This document shows positions 23,250 to 35,188 of a stretch of 64,000 bases of DNA, one piece after another. The position numbers and the translations under genes are program-made. Source of the stretch: Saxidomus purpurata (taxonomy: Eukaryota > Mollusca > Bivalvia > Venerida > Veneridae). Under the pieces are notes generated by a model that worked only from the letters and a program-made list of their open reading frames with translations, did no database searches and was not told the DNA's origin. How positions within the stretch are numbered: the stretch's first letter is position 1; the number at the start of each line of letters is the position of its first letter. The DNA is taken from the NCBI GenBank assembly GCA_022818135.1, contig JAFMSR010000007.1:8383086-8447085 (forward strand), read 5' to 3'.

Positions 23250-25430
23250 ATAATCTTGCCTTTCCGTGGTGTGCCATCAATGTCAAGGACCACAATGGAA
23301 ATAAGGGAGAATCACTTTTCCCTTTTTTGTGTTATCCTTGGTATTGATGTGCATATCATGGTTTATAAACTTGTGTATACATCTAATTATCTGTATATGT
23401 ATGCATCATGTTTGTTTTAACCATGTTTGTACATCTGTGATATACTAAAATAATAAAAAAAAATCTATAAGTTTTGCATAACTATTGCTTCACCATAACA
23501 TACAATATGTCTAAGAATAAACAACATTTTGCACTACAGTGTATTTATATATAATGTATATAGTTACACTGCCAGTTATACAAAGCTTTCAACTACTAAC
23601 TTTGTAACTCATGCTATTCGCTATAAGTTTGAAAAAGAGAGCTGACTTAAACTTGAAAGTTCGTTGTTTTTTTTCATAAATACATGCAAGGAGCTGGTTT
23701 TCGCAATAAGGATTGAATACTTTTCGAGCGTCTGTGTGTTTCCTGGTATCTTTTCATGTGTTTGTATTCATAAATAACCTACGATGCACATACCATGCCA
23801 CAATTTTATTGTATATTGATAACGTTACTGTGAAGTTTAATGTGCACACAGTTTAAGGAATGATTTAAAAAATTGTTGTACACGACTGATGTTCCTTCAA
23901 CAAAAGTAAATAACTACACTCAAAACTCTAACCTAATCAGTAAAATATTTTGTATTTTATAGCATCACATCTTATGACTTATATATAAAATCTCATAGAC
24001 AAACAATCGTTTTTTTCCTGGTAAAAGGGATGAGAACGTTTACAATTAAATATGTATCATTTATAGATATGTCCGTTTCATAAATTTCTCAATGGTTTCA
24101 GAAACTAAACAATTGTAGGATGTTGAATGCACTTGATTTTAAAATAGTTCCGCGTACTTAAAAATAGCATCATGTATCACGTTCATTAAGTAATTATGTG
24201 ATAAAGAAATGTTGTTGTACTTGTTGTTGCTGTTGTATCATGTCCATGTGCCTTACTAAAGACCGTTGATTGTGAAAGCTCGCAGTATCAAAGAGAAAGC
24301 ATTTTTTGTCGCCAACAGCAAACAGCGTGCGTTGTCATCCGTATTAAGTATATAATTATCAACATAAGAATTGTTGTCAACATTGTATTTCACTTTATTT
24401 TAATTGTTCTTACAGTTGAATATATTTTTTAACATTCAATATATTTAGATTTCGTATCACACAGATGGTTTACCATATCACCTTTGTGTATGTGCTGACA
24501 TTGTTTAAAATCCTTTTTGAACTAATTCCTTTCATCTATTCTAAAGATTCCTTTTCTTATTTGTATGTTATAGTCAGCATTCATTTATTGATTTGTAGGT
24601 CATTGGTTATATCATTTGATTTTCAGCAATTATTACATGTTTATAGCTATTCAAAATTACTGGCTTATAAATATTCCAATTTTCTATGATCATAACATTT
24701 ATTATCACGTTAACAATGTTACCAAAATATATGTACCTGTATTTTAAGATAACTTTATAATACCCATCGAGTCGGGTGTTTTCCTTTCTTAATATTATGA
24801 ACATTTTAATTGGGATGTATTTGTAGAAGAATATTTTATATATTGAGTTAACACGCAGTATAAGTTTCACCGTACTTTTTTTAAAACAGACTGAATGTTT
24901 TGAAAGTTTATTGTATTGCAATAAAATCTTGTTAAATAAGGTACTGTCATACTTCATGTACCCATTGTAATATATACAAATGATAGTAACTCTCCGGCAT
25001 ATTTAGGTTAATTGATTCAAATTACGACATTTTCATTGTGTTAAACGTTGATATAGCAGTGTAACATCAATATGTAAATTGTTTTGATCTAGTTTGTGAT
25101 ATCACTATGAGCCTCATATGTTGTATTGCGAACCTAATCTTATTTACTCATGTATAACACTGAAGTGAGTGTAACAAAAAGATTTGGGTTGACTTGACTC
25201 TATAATCAAACATGCGCAGACACTATAGCCACATAATAAGTTCAATATATGCTTTGTTTTGAAACGCAAAATAGAATCTGTTGATAATTTATTTGTCACT
25301 TATTACCTGATGTGCTGTTAGTAATAAATAATCAAAACTATAGTCATTTACCACATCATTTCGGGTTTTTATATGTACGGTACTTTTCTTTCCTAACACA
25401 GTTACGGTACGCAGACCATGATGATGTGTC
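23250..25430. repeat. 3' UTR-like region and 3' flank of unit B
   Basis: Bases 23250-23521 are nearly identical to the sequence after copy A, including the AATAAA at 23516-23521. The following 1.9 kb aligns with 10505-12420, 1-1860 and the two halves of the C flank. Unit B lacks a few short stretches present in A, for example around 23600. No conserved ORF is seen. Confidence 0.85.
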
Positions 25431-25437
25431 ATAAAAA

Positions 25438-25716
25438 TTATATATAGCCTACCCCTAAACATTTCATACAGGAAATGTCAATGAATACTGTGTAAGTGTA
25501 AACGAAATAGGACCAGAAAGACTTATTTACCCATCTTGCGATAAAGCAATATACAATTAGTTTAGAATTCATCCAGGATTTTTGGTTTAGTATTAGAAGT
25601 CTTTTGAAAAATTTAATACTTGGGTGTCTTGACTTGATACACTTCATAAGTAATTCTGATTGAAAAACTAGATCGATATCCAAAACATGTATACGAAAGA
25701 TAACCTTATTTAACAT
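25438..25716 (-). pseudogene. Unit B copy of the A/B-shared open frame
   Basis: This corresponds to 12424-12831 in unit A, with a shortened open frame. The central residues are conserved (LNQKSWMNSKLIVYC). Function and family are unknown. It is probably part of an insertion older than the A/B duplication. Confidence 0.3.
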
Positions 25717-26094
25717 TTTTAGAGATAGTTTGGATAATATGTTTGTTAGGCAAAAATCTAAATAGTCATTTGTTAAAATAATGTTGCTGATAAAATTTTC
25801 AACTGATAAGAACAGATCAACATTGATTCTGGAAAGCGTAAATAGTTCTAAGCACTAAACGTATGTTTAATAGATGTATTGGACAATACTTTATTATCTA
25901 AGTTGAAGATATTGGAAGTAAGGCATGTAAACGGATTGTGCGTCGACAGCATCTTTGTCGCTTTTGCCATTTTGTTGCTTCTAAAATTGAAAACTTACGC
26001 TTTGTCATTTATCATTTACTACTGCGTTTGGAATGAGGTAAAGTTAATATATTGTTTAAGTTTTATATATTAAAGTAGATAATCTGCAAACAAA

Positions 26095-27590
26095 ACTGCA
26101 TGGAATTCCTGGTTAATTCACTGGTTAATGTTAGAACTGTAAGTCAACTTAAAGTTTATAGATTTTTAATGTAAAACACATACTGTTTTGGGCACATACG
26201 CAATGCAAAATTGCGGCACGGATTCGGAACACGGAATGTCGACTGTTCTGCGTGATACCAATTTGAACAGAACTAAATGGCGGTACCTTCATTGGCTAGG
26301 CTTATAAATGATGATGATCGGTGGAGCTGGGTAAAACAATAGTCATTTGTGCCACAAAAAGTGCACTTCTCCGGGCATTTTTATGTTGAATCTCCTTAAT
26401 TAAATTCTTTATCATTGTCTCTGGTAACAAGACAATTTCATTGGTATCTGAATTATTGGTGCTACAATATGAAGTAATAACATCATACATCTCCGGGATA
26501 CGCTGCAAATACCTTAAACCTTTATTCCACCGCTCCCCTGTACTTTTTAAGGCAACAATTACACCTTCAAAAAGTAATCTTTCACTATACTCGTCTGTAA
26601 AACCCATCTGAAAATGAGGAATTCCTGAGACAAAGGTTCCAATTAAATTGATTCACTAGTTTGTGGCAATTCAAGGGTCTTGGTTACAAAGGTGCTCTTT
26701 GATCAGTAAATAATCTGCCCTAGGCACTGAACTTCCTCCGTTCCCATGTTCAATGTTAAACCATGTAAATGAATAAAATCCCATCCTAAAATACATTGAA
26801 CAGCTATTTCTGTTACCGAGAATTGATGGTCAAATTTCAACCCATTTATTTCTATTTGTAAAGTAGCAAAACCGTAATTGGGAATATTCCCCCATTTGCA
26901 GCTTTAAAAGCTGTATTAGGCACTAGAAGTGGTGGCCTCTCATTCCAGTTTTTAAGCTTGAAAATACTAATTGCATTCCCAGTATCTAAAACACAAACAA
27001 GGGTAGTGTCTTAATAGTCAAGGACAAGAAGTATACATAATACTTTTTATGTGCAGTATGGGGATTTCTCAACCTTTTATCGAGCAAGGCTGCAACGGAC
27101 AGCTTCCATGGTTAATGGAACTGGGACCTTCATAACTCTTATTCTGATCTTGTGCTCTTACAATAATTGTTGTAGTACATTTATATATTGTGGGTTATGA
27201 AACCTATAGTATGGGTGATATTGAGGATCTTTAAGTAAAGGACATTCCCTCTTGATATGGCCTGATGTTTTTCAATAAATACATTGACCTGCTATACTTG
27301 CCTTTGTTTTATTATTTAGTTCTCTCCTAGGTTTTGAATCCTTTTCCTTTTCCTTTGAGAGATAATCAACTTCGGCAATTTTGTGATAGCCCTGTTCGTC
27401 AGAACGCACTCTAACTCTTCAAACCCTTCTCAATAAAGGATCACTTGACTCATTTTGTACAATTTTAGTATATGAATTATATCTCCTTGAATGACTTAGT
27501 TCAGCCTCAGAGACTTACCTTTGAGCTTCAGAGATAGTTTTAAGAGCTCCTACAATTAAATCTCTTCGTAAGTTGTGATCACTAAGCCAG
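26095..27590 (-). pseudogene. Ty3/Gypsy gag-protease remnant, unit B
   Basis: On the minus strand it carries, in order, a gag zinc knuckle at 27242-27283, a DTG-type protease site near 26980 and the protease-RT linker at about 26510-26680. The knuckle has CX2CX4HX4C spacing with the second Cys as TGA and the His present, followed by Lys-Arg-Glu-Cys. In the protease site the following Ser is Asn and a one-base slip breaks the frame. RT is absent. It is the paralogue of the unit A remnant without the TTAA MITE, so it represents the empty site. Confidence 0.75.
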
Positions 27591-28205
27591 CACACTATAA
27601 TCGGGCCAACACCACACTGATATTGTAAAGTATATCGGCCTTTTATCGGTTTTCAAAGCGGTCCAGTGTCTCACCAGCCTTATCTTTCATCTTGCAACAG
27701 CAATAGATGTTGGCCCGATCTCGGCAAAGATGATCACCCAGACACAAAAATGCCATAAAACCAATGGATGCCCGACGTACAGATGATAGCAATCTGATGT
27801 CGGCCATATATCAATATTGATAGTGGTTCGGCTTATTGTTATCTGCTGTAGAACGGAATGTCGCGTTTGACATAACACGTCATCATAACTCATTTTTATT
27901 CCATTTATTTACATTCTGCAACATAGGACAAAGTTACAGTTATCATTGGAGATGGAAATCCAGGAATTAGACCGCGCAAACCGATGACGTGCGCAATAGA
28001 GATTTGAATAATTCTTTTAAACGTTTCCAAAACAATTGTAAAGTTACACAATAAAATGTAAAAGATAAGTCAGTTATTCTAATACATTCTTAAGAGTAAG
28101 ACAATTATATAAAAACAATATTTTTATCTCATTCGTTTGATCGTTCTGTTTTGGTGCAAAAGTTAAATTCTAGACCGCAGTTACTATTGCGCACTGCAAC
28201 CATTG
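27587..28205. repeat. Interspersed repeat and flank shared with unit A
   Basis: Bases 27587-27965 match 15245-15645 in A, and 27985-28205 match 16100-16330. The LINE tail found between these two blocks in A is absent here, which marks that insertion as later than the A/B duplication. Confidence 0.6.
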
Positions 28206-28359
28206 GAGAAAAGTCGTTATTCAAAGATGGTGTACAAACAATTAAGAAACAAATACTGATATGAGCAAACTTTGCAACATGTAGTTTTCTTTGATTTTGA
28301 TTAAGGAAACTGCCAATTACAGTGCATCCATTTCATAAGGCCTATCATTTTAATAACTA

Positions 28360-29330
28360 GTCCTCTCAAATTGCGTTAAGTAGGAATTAAGTTCAGTTGT
28401 ACCATTAAATGGTGACTTTATATTTTATTGTGTGTAGGAATTAAGGCCAGAAGTGCATCGAATGATTAGGTTTTTATTACCGTGTGTAGCGGTTACTGGT
28501 CGACGGTCGAGGTGGTATATATGTAGGTATTCCCTTCCAACATCGATATAATCCCCTGAACTCAAGCAAGATCCTTCCGATCTACACCACACATTTGGTA
28601 TTAAGTACCCAAGATTCCGGTATCTGCTTGCCCCAGCTATCCACCGCTCCCTCCTCCTATACACGGAAACACCCATTGGGCCAAAGTTTAATTGTTAATC
28701 AGAGTGAAAATGTCCTTCCGGCTTAACAGGTACCTGAAGCTGGTCTATACACTGGGTAAGGTCCTCTCTGTAAATAACTGATCCATCATTGTTATTACTA
28801 AAACTTGAAACAAAATTACCCCTGTTTCCTCCTCCCCCTACTCTGTTATACCACCAGTTCCAACTTGCAAGGCTTTATTTCTGACCAAGAATGACTTACC
28901 AGGATTGAGAATTCCCTGGTCATCTGAAACTTCACCCATGTGCGCCTGCGCCGTCCGGAAGGTGTTCCAAGTATCAACTGGTCATTGTCCCAAATTGCAC
29001 TAAGTCATCTTTAGTCATATCACCACAGCCCCAAACCCTAGTGATTGACGATGCCTATGTCCCCAAGGTTAGTGCTGTACAAGTGCTATAAATAGTCTGG
29101 GTGTCTGAATTGGGTCTACTTGAAGCCTGAACGGTGGTGGATGGTTGGCCATTTGTGAACTGGTCAGTATCAGACAATAACAGAGTACATGGTATATCAG
29201 CTGGGTCCATCGAAATTTCAATTTCATTCTCTGGTTTGGACTGCAAACTAGGATTCTGTTTTAACAGCACAAAATGTATTCAAACAAAAGTTAAAGTAGT
29301 TTTATTCAGCAAAGTACTCAATACTATTTG
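28360..29330 (-). pseudogene. Probable Gypsy gag-side remnant shared with the C side
   Basis: Bases 28360-28760 match 56960-57365, where they lie directly next to the protease region of the same element family. The position is upstream in element order, hence gag or 5' region. The minus frame 28425-28676 is conserved in part but lacks an intact zinc knuckle. The region 28770-29330 continues without a clear match. Its ORF at 29055-29270 (minus) is rich in Ser, Thr and Pro and cannot be assigned. Confidence 0.4.
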
Positions 29331-29365
29331 AAGTTGTAAAATATCAATAACAGTAAATCACAATT

Positions 29366-29545
29366 CTAAACACATTATTATTATTATTGTACCAATTTTA
29401 TATAGCACTCTTTTCATATTATAAATAAAATACAAGTGCTTTACAAAACATGCATACAGTTGGCATAGATTAAAATATAACATTCTAAAAAAAAACAACT
29501 TTAAAACACTAGCTTAAGTTAAAGTCAGCCTAAAACAGTATATTC
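29366..29545. mobile_element. LINE-type 3' tail (ATT repeat plus CACTTTTTCATA-like body)
   Basis: ATTATTATTATTGTACCAA is followed by TTTTATATAGCACTCTTTTC and AAGTGCTTTACAAAACATGC. I associate this arrangement with the 3' ends of widely dispersed non-LTR elements in marine invertebrates. No coding sequence is attached. Confidence 0.45.
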
Positions 29546-29974
29546 AGGTAAAACTAACACGGAAAAGGTAAAGAATCAAAGGACTGAAAGTGCTGGAGGA
29601 TCGATTGTCTCTGAACAACACAGTCTGCACACATACATGTGTAAATATCAGGACAACACAGGCTGTACACATACATGTGTAAATATCGTGTAAATATCAG
29701 GACAACCCTTGCACGAGTAAAATTATAAACAGGATACAGAACTGTCAACAAATTTTGACCTTTACTATTTGTATAAACTTTACTTTTGAGATAGGAACCC
29801 ATGTGTTTACATTTTGCATTCAGTGACTATGTTCAACTACCCTATGTTGTATTAAGCTGTGAATGGTAACTGAGAAATAGATTTGACAAAACTGAACTGA
29901 AAATTCATAGTTTGAACAACTTTTAATGTCATTCAAAAGTTATGGGATATGCCCATAGGGCTGATTGTATTGTG

Positions 29975-30222
29975 CCAATTGCTTGATTCGGATTTAACGT
30001 CGCACTCAACAGCTGACGTCATATTGCAACTTCCAACTTTCATGGAGGAGGAAGACCCTGGGTGCCAATTTTGGCATTATTTCAGTCACAAGCGGGCACT
30101 TGGGTAGAACCTAGATAGCTCCCAGACATAAAAGAATTCGACCCAAGTAAGGCACGAACCTACAGCGGTGAGGGACATGTAACACCAGTCAGTGATCTTA
30201 ACCAATCGGCCACAGATGCAAT
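29975..30222 (-). mobile_element. tRNA-derived SINE
   Basis: On the minus strand the head at about 30222-30150 has a box-A-like TGGCCGATTGGTTAAGA and a box-B-like GGTTCGTGCC. The body (GGAGGAAGACCC, AAGCGGGCAC and TTTAACGTCGCACTCAACAG on the plus strand) is a SINE body I associate with bivalves. It is not a functional tRNA: the arms do not pair properly. Confidence 0.75.
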
Positions 30223-30653
30223 TGTATGATGCCAATCAATTGTATGAAGTTTCAAGGCTTTAATGGTTACCGAGAAAGTGAATTTTAAGAAAGCTTAACC
30301 AGATTCAAGACGACAGTGCCAACTGACGTCAAGAAGGTTATGACAATGGCTCTTCTTTTTTTCAAAGAAAAGCTAAAAATTAATAAATCAATCTTTTGTT
30401 ATAAATTGATTCAGTATATACCTATTGTAGAACAAGTACTTGCAGCTTACAATAACTTTCTCGGTGAGTGCTTCCAGAATACTGCGAATTGTAATATACC
30501 GGGTCTATTGCGCACCCATAGTCATTACCAGCCTTTCTACCATACTGTTTTAGATTGTCATAACTTGTCTAAAACAACAACTGAATGTTTTAATAACAGG
30601 CTATTATCTTTCATATTTAACATATACTAAAATTAAGTAGTAACAAGTAATTA

Positions 30654-30667
30654 AAATAATAATAATA

Positions 30668-30699
<32 letters not shown>

Positions 30700-30701
30700 A
30701 C
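30654..30701. repeat. (AAT)n-(GAT)n microsatellite
   Basis: ATAATAATAATAATG passes into a run of GATGATGATGATGATGATG. It lies between the SINE and the inverted block. Confidence 0.9.
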
Positions 30702-30764
30702 TATATAATTAATGCATGTATGAATGTACCCTCTAAAAGTTAGTGTAGCAAAAGAATCGAGGTA

Positions 30765-31470
30765 AAGTTTGAAAGTTTTAGTTACAATACAAACCAGTAT
30801 TTATATTGAGTTAATATCTGTTCTTTGTAAATGACAGCATGATCCAGAGAAATGAATTTGATTTTCCCACAGATTATTGAGTTTATGTCTGCATTTAAGA
30901 AGCGTATTTAAGACATGTAGATCTATGTGATTTCTTACAGTTATTCGTTACCAGGTACGAACCAACTTTGGCAAAATGCGGACATTTTCGTACCATTTTC
31001 GAACCACGCATCTACATAAAATACAACAATTACAACGTGTTTTAAGCATAAAAATATGTTGAGATATTTCAAAAAGACATCTTCAAGTGCCCCTGTAAAG
31101 TTAGTTTGCTGATAAGTTTTCAGTTTCATACCTAAATGCATAAAGGCGTATTTTAAACGAGTGTTTCGGCATATCTTTAAAGACACTATATTACAACTAG
31201 TCAGGCCGAGCACTTTTGATGATAGAGGCGTTAGCGAGTTACAATAAAAATGTTGTTCTTTATGTTGAGTTTTGTAATTTAAAATTCAAGAGTTACCTAG
31301 TGGTTCTATAACGTATTATGATGTTCCGATAGTTTATGATCACAAACACAATGTCGAATAAAAGACATGACATTATTAGGCCTGACTAGTTGTCTTTAAG
31401 TGTCTCCGGTCTGTGATCAAAACCGCGTAGGAAAATAGTTCTATGAACAGATTCCTCGTTGATTTTTTAA
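30765..31470. repeat. Inverted block of array-flank sequence
   Basis: Bases 30800-31045 are the reverse complement of 17470-17740, and 31250-31470 are the reverse complement of 3145-3420. Both sit in one orientation here, so a short stretch of unit flank appears to have been inverted between units B and C. Confidence 0.6.
31181..31408. mobile_element. Short inverted-repeat element (possible MITE)
   Basis: AGACACT...ACAACTAGTCAGGCC at 31181-31208 pairs with GGCCTGACTAGTTGT...AGTGTCT at 31380-31408, with a loop of about 170 bases. A clear target duplication is not visible. The related copy at 3145-3420 keeps only the GTCAG.CC core, so it may instead be a fold in a larger repeat. Confidence 0.45.
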
Positions 31471-34180
31471 TTACAAATTATAAGAAAAACAACAATTTAA
31501 TATTATGCTATTCTGAAATGTTTTGATATCATTTAGATCTGATACTAAATAATTTTTAAAACAGACGACAGTATAATTCGTAACAACTGAAATATGGAAC
31601 TACTTTTTGTATGTAAAGCGTTCGGCCGTAAGAAAGCTATACTCTGTTAACATTGGCCCGATTGATAAATCAATCGATTCAAAAAGGAGCATAATGATGA
31701 TGTAAATATGAATCAATATAATTTCCCTTTAAGTGTTTACTATATCACACCATTAATTGCTCTATCTAGCTAGCAAATTCACAACAATTGTCAAATTCTT
31801 CTAACTTGGAAGCAGTTAGACAATGTTTAAAATGTTGAGGTAATTATAACAGTTTTGTAATGACTATGACAAATAATATTGATGATAGCACTACTTAAAT
31901 TATAAAAATACTGTACATTATATGAATATGGTATAGAATACCTATGCCTGGTAACGGCCGATGCTATTTAGTAACCTGGATTCAGTTATGAAAAACTACT
32001 ACAGCCTGGCAATGGCTTTATCAGTGAAATGGAACACTAACGTATTTAAAAGAAACAGCAATCCTTCGGTTTTATGTAATATCATTTTGGTTATTGGCCT
32101 TAACAAAGCAAATCTTGTCAAACTTCAATTACACAAAATTCCCGATCAAACTCAGATGAAATCACCGAAAGTCCGAAAAAGTATACCCAAAATGTGACTA
32201 AAAATGTATACAAGCAACGTTCTCAATTCTGAACTATGTTTGTCCATTAAAAAAAAGGAATTCAGATTGTACCTAAAGGATATCCTTTAATGAAAGATTG
32301 AAGAAATATTTATTAAGAATTATCTTAGACTATAGATCAGGCAAATACAATGAAGCATACAGATGCTAACTGCCGAATACTCAGCGGACGCTGGTATTGC
32401 AATTTATTTTGGTTTGCAAATTAGTACACAGTATGCAAATGAGAGGCTGCGTGATTATAACCTTTATAAATATTGGATCAAAATATAAATAAAAAGTTAT
32501 ATTATTACATAATGAAGAAAATGATTAAGTACACAGCTTGAGTAAGTACAGACGTGAATGTCTGTTTAATATCGGAATTATTTGATCTGACTTTAATCTC
32601 AACGTTAACCGGTATAAATGGAAGTAACTACATGGCGGACGCATCGTCACCTTGGAGCAAACTGAACTTTAGGCAATCACTTTTGACAATTTCAATAATC
32701 ATTAGTCATTGAAGTCTGAAAGCTGTTTTTCGGTGAAGAATACCGTTTTTGCGAAACAAAATGAAAGCACATAAATCTAACTGCACTTCAAAATTTATCG
32801 GAAAAACTATGATAAGTGCACTTACTAGATATCTTTTGCACTGAAGATTTTTTAATTCGGTGCAAAAAGTATTGTAACTGCACTTACCATACTTTTTGCA
32901 CCAGCAATAATTCTTTTTTAATAATATTTTTTTAACACAGACTGTCAAGTTTTTCTTTTTGTGAATTCTTCAATCTTAATTATCTTATAATTATCATTTT
33001 TTCTAAAAATAACTATTTTGCTACCTAATGATGCCATTGATAACCTCTACATACATATGCTGTTTATTGACCTTGATGTAAGAAAATTAACAAACCCAGA
33101 AAAGTAAGAAGTCCTTAGTTGGCTGCTGACAGGACATTCATGAAAATATTCAGCTTCTGGAATGACGAAATAGAATACCGCCAGATCAGAGAAAAATCTG
33201 AAAACAAATGTCATTTTTCTATAATCGTGTTTATGTACTAGTCATATTTCAATCGTCTTTACTAAAAAAATAAAGTGAAGTCCTACTCCAATAAAACGCT
33301 ATCTATGCTTATTTTGTGTTACATCAATTAACCGAAGTAATAAATTGGAAAGAAATCTCTGTGTTTATCTAGTCCATACTATACAAAAATTGCTACGGTG
33401 ACGTAGCCTTGAACTGATGACGTGAAAATATCAAAATGGGTCCAGTTTAACGGAAATTATTTTTTCATGTGACTGCAAATACAAACCTTCAAACTGTACT
33501 TTGCTTTCGGGGCGAAAACAGCGTAAACCACCTTTCAATCGAAATACTGAGAAAAAGCTAGGATCGGCTGGTTACGAGAGCATTACGGAATCATACGAAT
33601 GTAAAAGGCTTGGGGCTCCCTTGGATATCATCTTTTTGTCATTTATAGATTATAACAGCTATTTGTAATCATTGCAGGTAGTTTTCTTGTTTTTCAAATA
33701 ATCAGCGGTATTATAAATTCGTTATATAAAATCTAGATAACTGATAATATAAACTGAATACTCTTTAGGGTACATGTAGTACCAGTAGTAGCAGTTTTAG
33801 CAGCAGCAGCAACAGTGGTAGTTGCATGTATGATAATTATAATAATGCTTCAAACATTCTATCATCGAGGTTGTGCTATTGTCAGAGGCAAAATACGTCA
33901 GTACATGGCTAATTCAATCAGTTGCATTAACCAAAATATACATTTGAAGCCGTCAATGTGGATATCTTTAGAACTAAACAATGTTTTGCAAAATGGTGAC
34001 GTAGTTTATCAGTCTAAAATAGAGAACGCTCCTGGCGTGACCCTCTTAATGGTAACGATCTTGCAAGATGTTATTTTCACCAGCCCCCTCGTTTCTAATA
34101 ATTGGAAATCTCAAAAGTAAGGAGACTGAGCATCAGATGACCACTGGGAAAATGGAAAGATTGTAAGACATTAATTTGTA
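31470..34180. other. Intergenic DNA, nothing recognised
   Basis: I see no domain-bearing ORF and no tRNA-like boxes. The ORF at 33815-34120 starts in a GCAGCAGCA microsatellite and has no family signature. A pair of GTGCAAAAAGTAT-like words flanks about 32860-32905. Confidence 0.5.
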
Positions 34181-35188
34181 AATGAATTATCTCGGAAATA
34201 GAATGTCAATCCATATTAGCGTTTTATTAGTGATGCCTTCTTATCGATCTTGATTGACTGCATTTGGCAAACCGTAGAGGCAATTTAATAATAATGATAA
34301 TAATAACGACTTTATTTTATCGTATAGCCTGGTGGAGCGATTTTGTACATATTTAGCCGTAACAAAGGGTGTCCTATTTAATATCTGGAAAAGGTAAAAT
34401 TCTTTATGCAGATATATCATTAGTATATCACAACTAGAATTATTTGCCGCTAACTCCAATGAGAGGCTTACAGTGGTACAGTGCTTTAGATGGTTGGTTT
34501 CCTTTTCCCATACTTAAGACTGTTTTCACCGACAGCCTTAAACTCAGTCAAATCATAGAACATTTAGGAATCATGATATAGTCAACATTTTGCACCCATT
34601 TTTCATACATCTTGCACAGAGAAAGTCTTACAAATTGTGAATCAAGTGAAATTTGAACTGATAAGATAAGGTTCTCATGCATTGTGCGTCTGGTCTGTTG
34701 TGATACTCTTTCTTTGTATGTCAAAGTTGTACAACGAAGTAATTTTATGTTGAACAATAGTAGTTGATCCATAGATAGAATATGAATAGAAGCAAAAAAC
34801 TTTAACATTGTGCATATTTAGTGAAGCAAAAGAATATTTGTTTCAAATTATGCATTTTCAATACAGTCATAATTAGTTACGGCTATATTTATTCAGTGAT
34901 CGCACATAAATGCAATGCAACTATAAAATGACAAAACACAGGGCAGAATGTTCAAATCTGTTCTTACTTTTGTGTGTTCCACTTGCACCGTATGATCAAT
35001 AAATTGGATGAATATCGTAATTCTTAAAAATTTATATATGTGTTTTTTAACATAATAATACACTTCACTACTGTTGAAACTACAAACATAAAAGTAAAAA
35101 CTGTTCATAAATAATTATCTATTTTTCTGAAAGACGTTAAAGACCTCATTATTTCTAACTAGTGATTATTTCTAACGAAAACTGCAAA
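34180..35188. repeat. 5' flank and leader of unit C
   Basis: Bases 34180-34720 match 2030-2760 in unit A, with an extra (AAT)n and ACTTTATTTTATCG insertion-like piece near 34285-34335 that resembles a LINE tail. Bases 34715-34800 match the ATGTCAAAGTTGT block. Bases 35040-35130 match the leader of copy B. The start context CTGCAAAATG equals B. Confidence 0.65.

Noticed and set aside
30316..30630. 104-codon plus ORF
   Set aside because: The reading frame has no recognisable family or conserved copy; a chance ORF in AT-rich DNA is more likely.
33815..34120. 101-codon plus ORF with a hydrophobic start
   Set aside because: It begins in a GCAGCAGCA-type simple repeat at a non-ATG codon, has no domain and no counterpart in the paralogous units.
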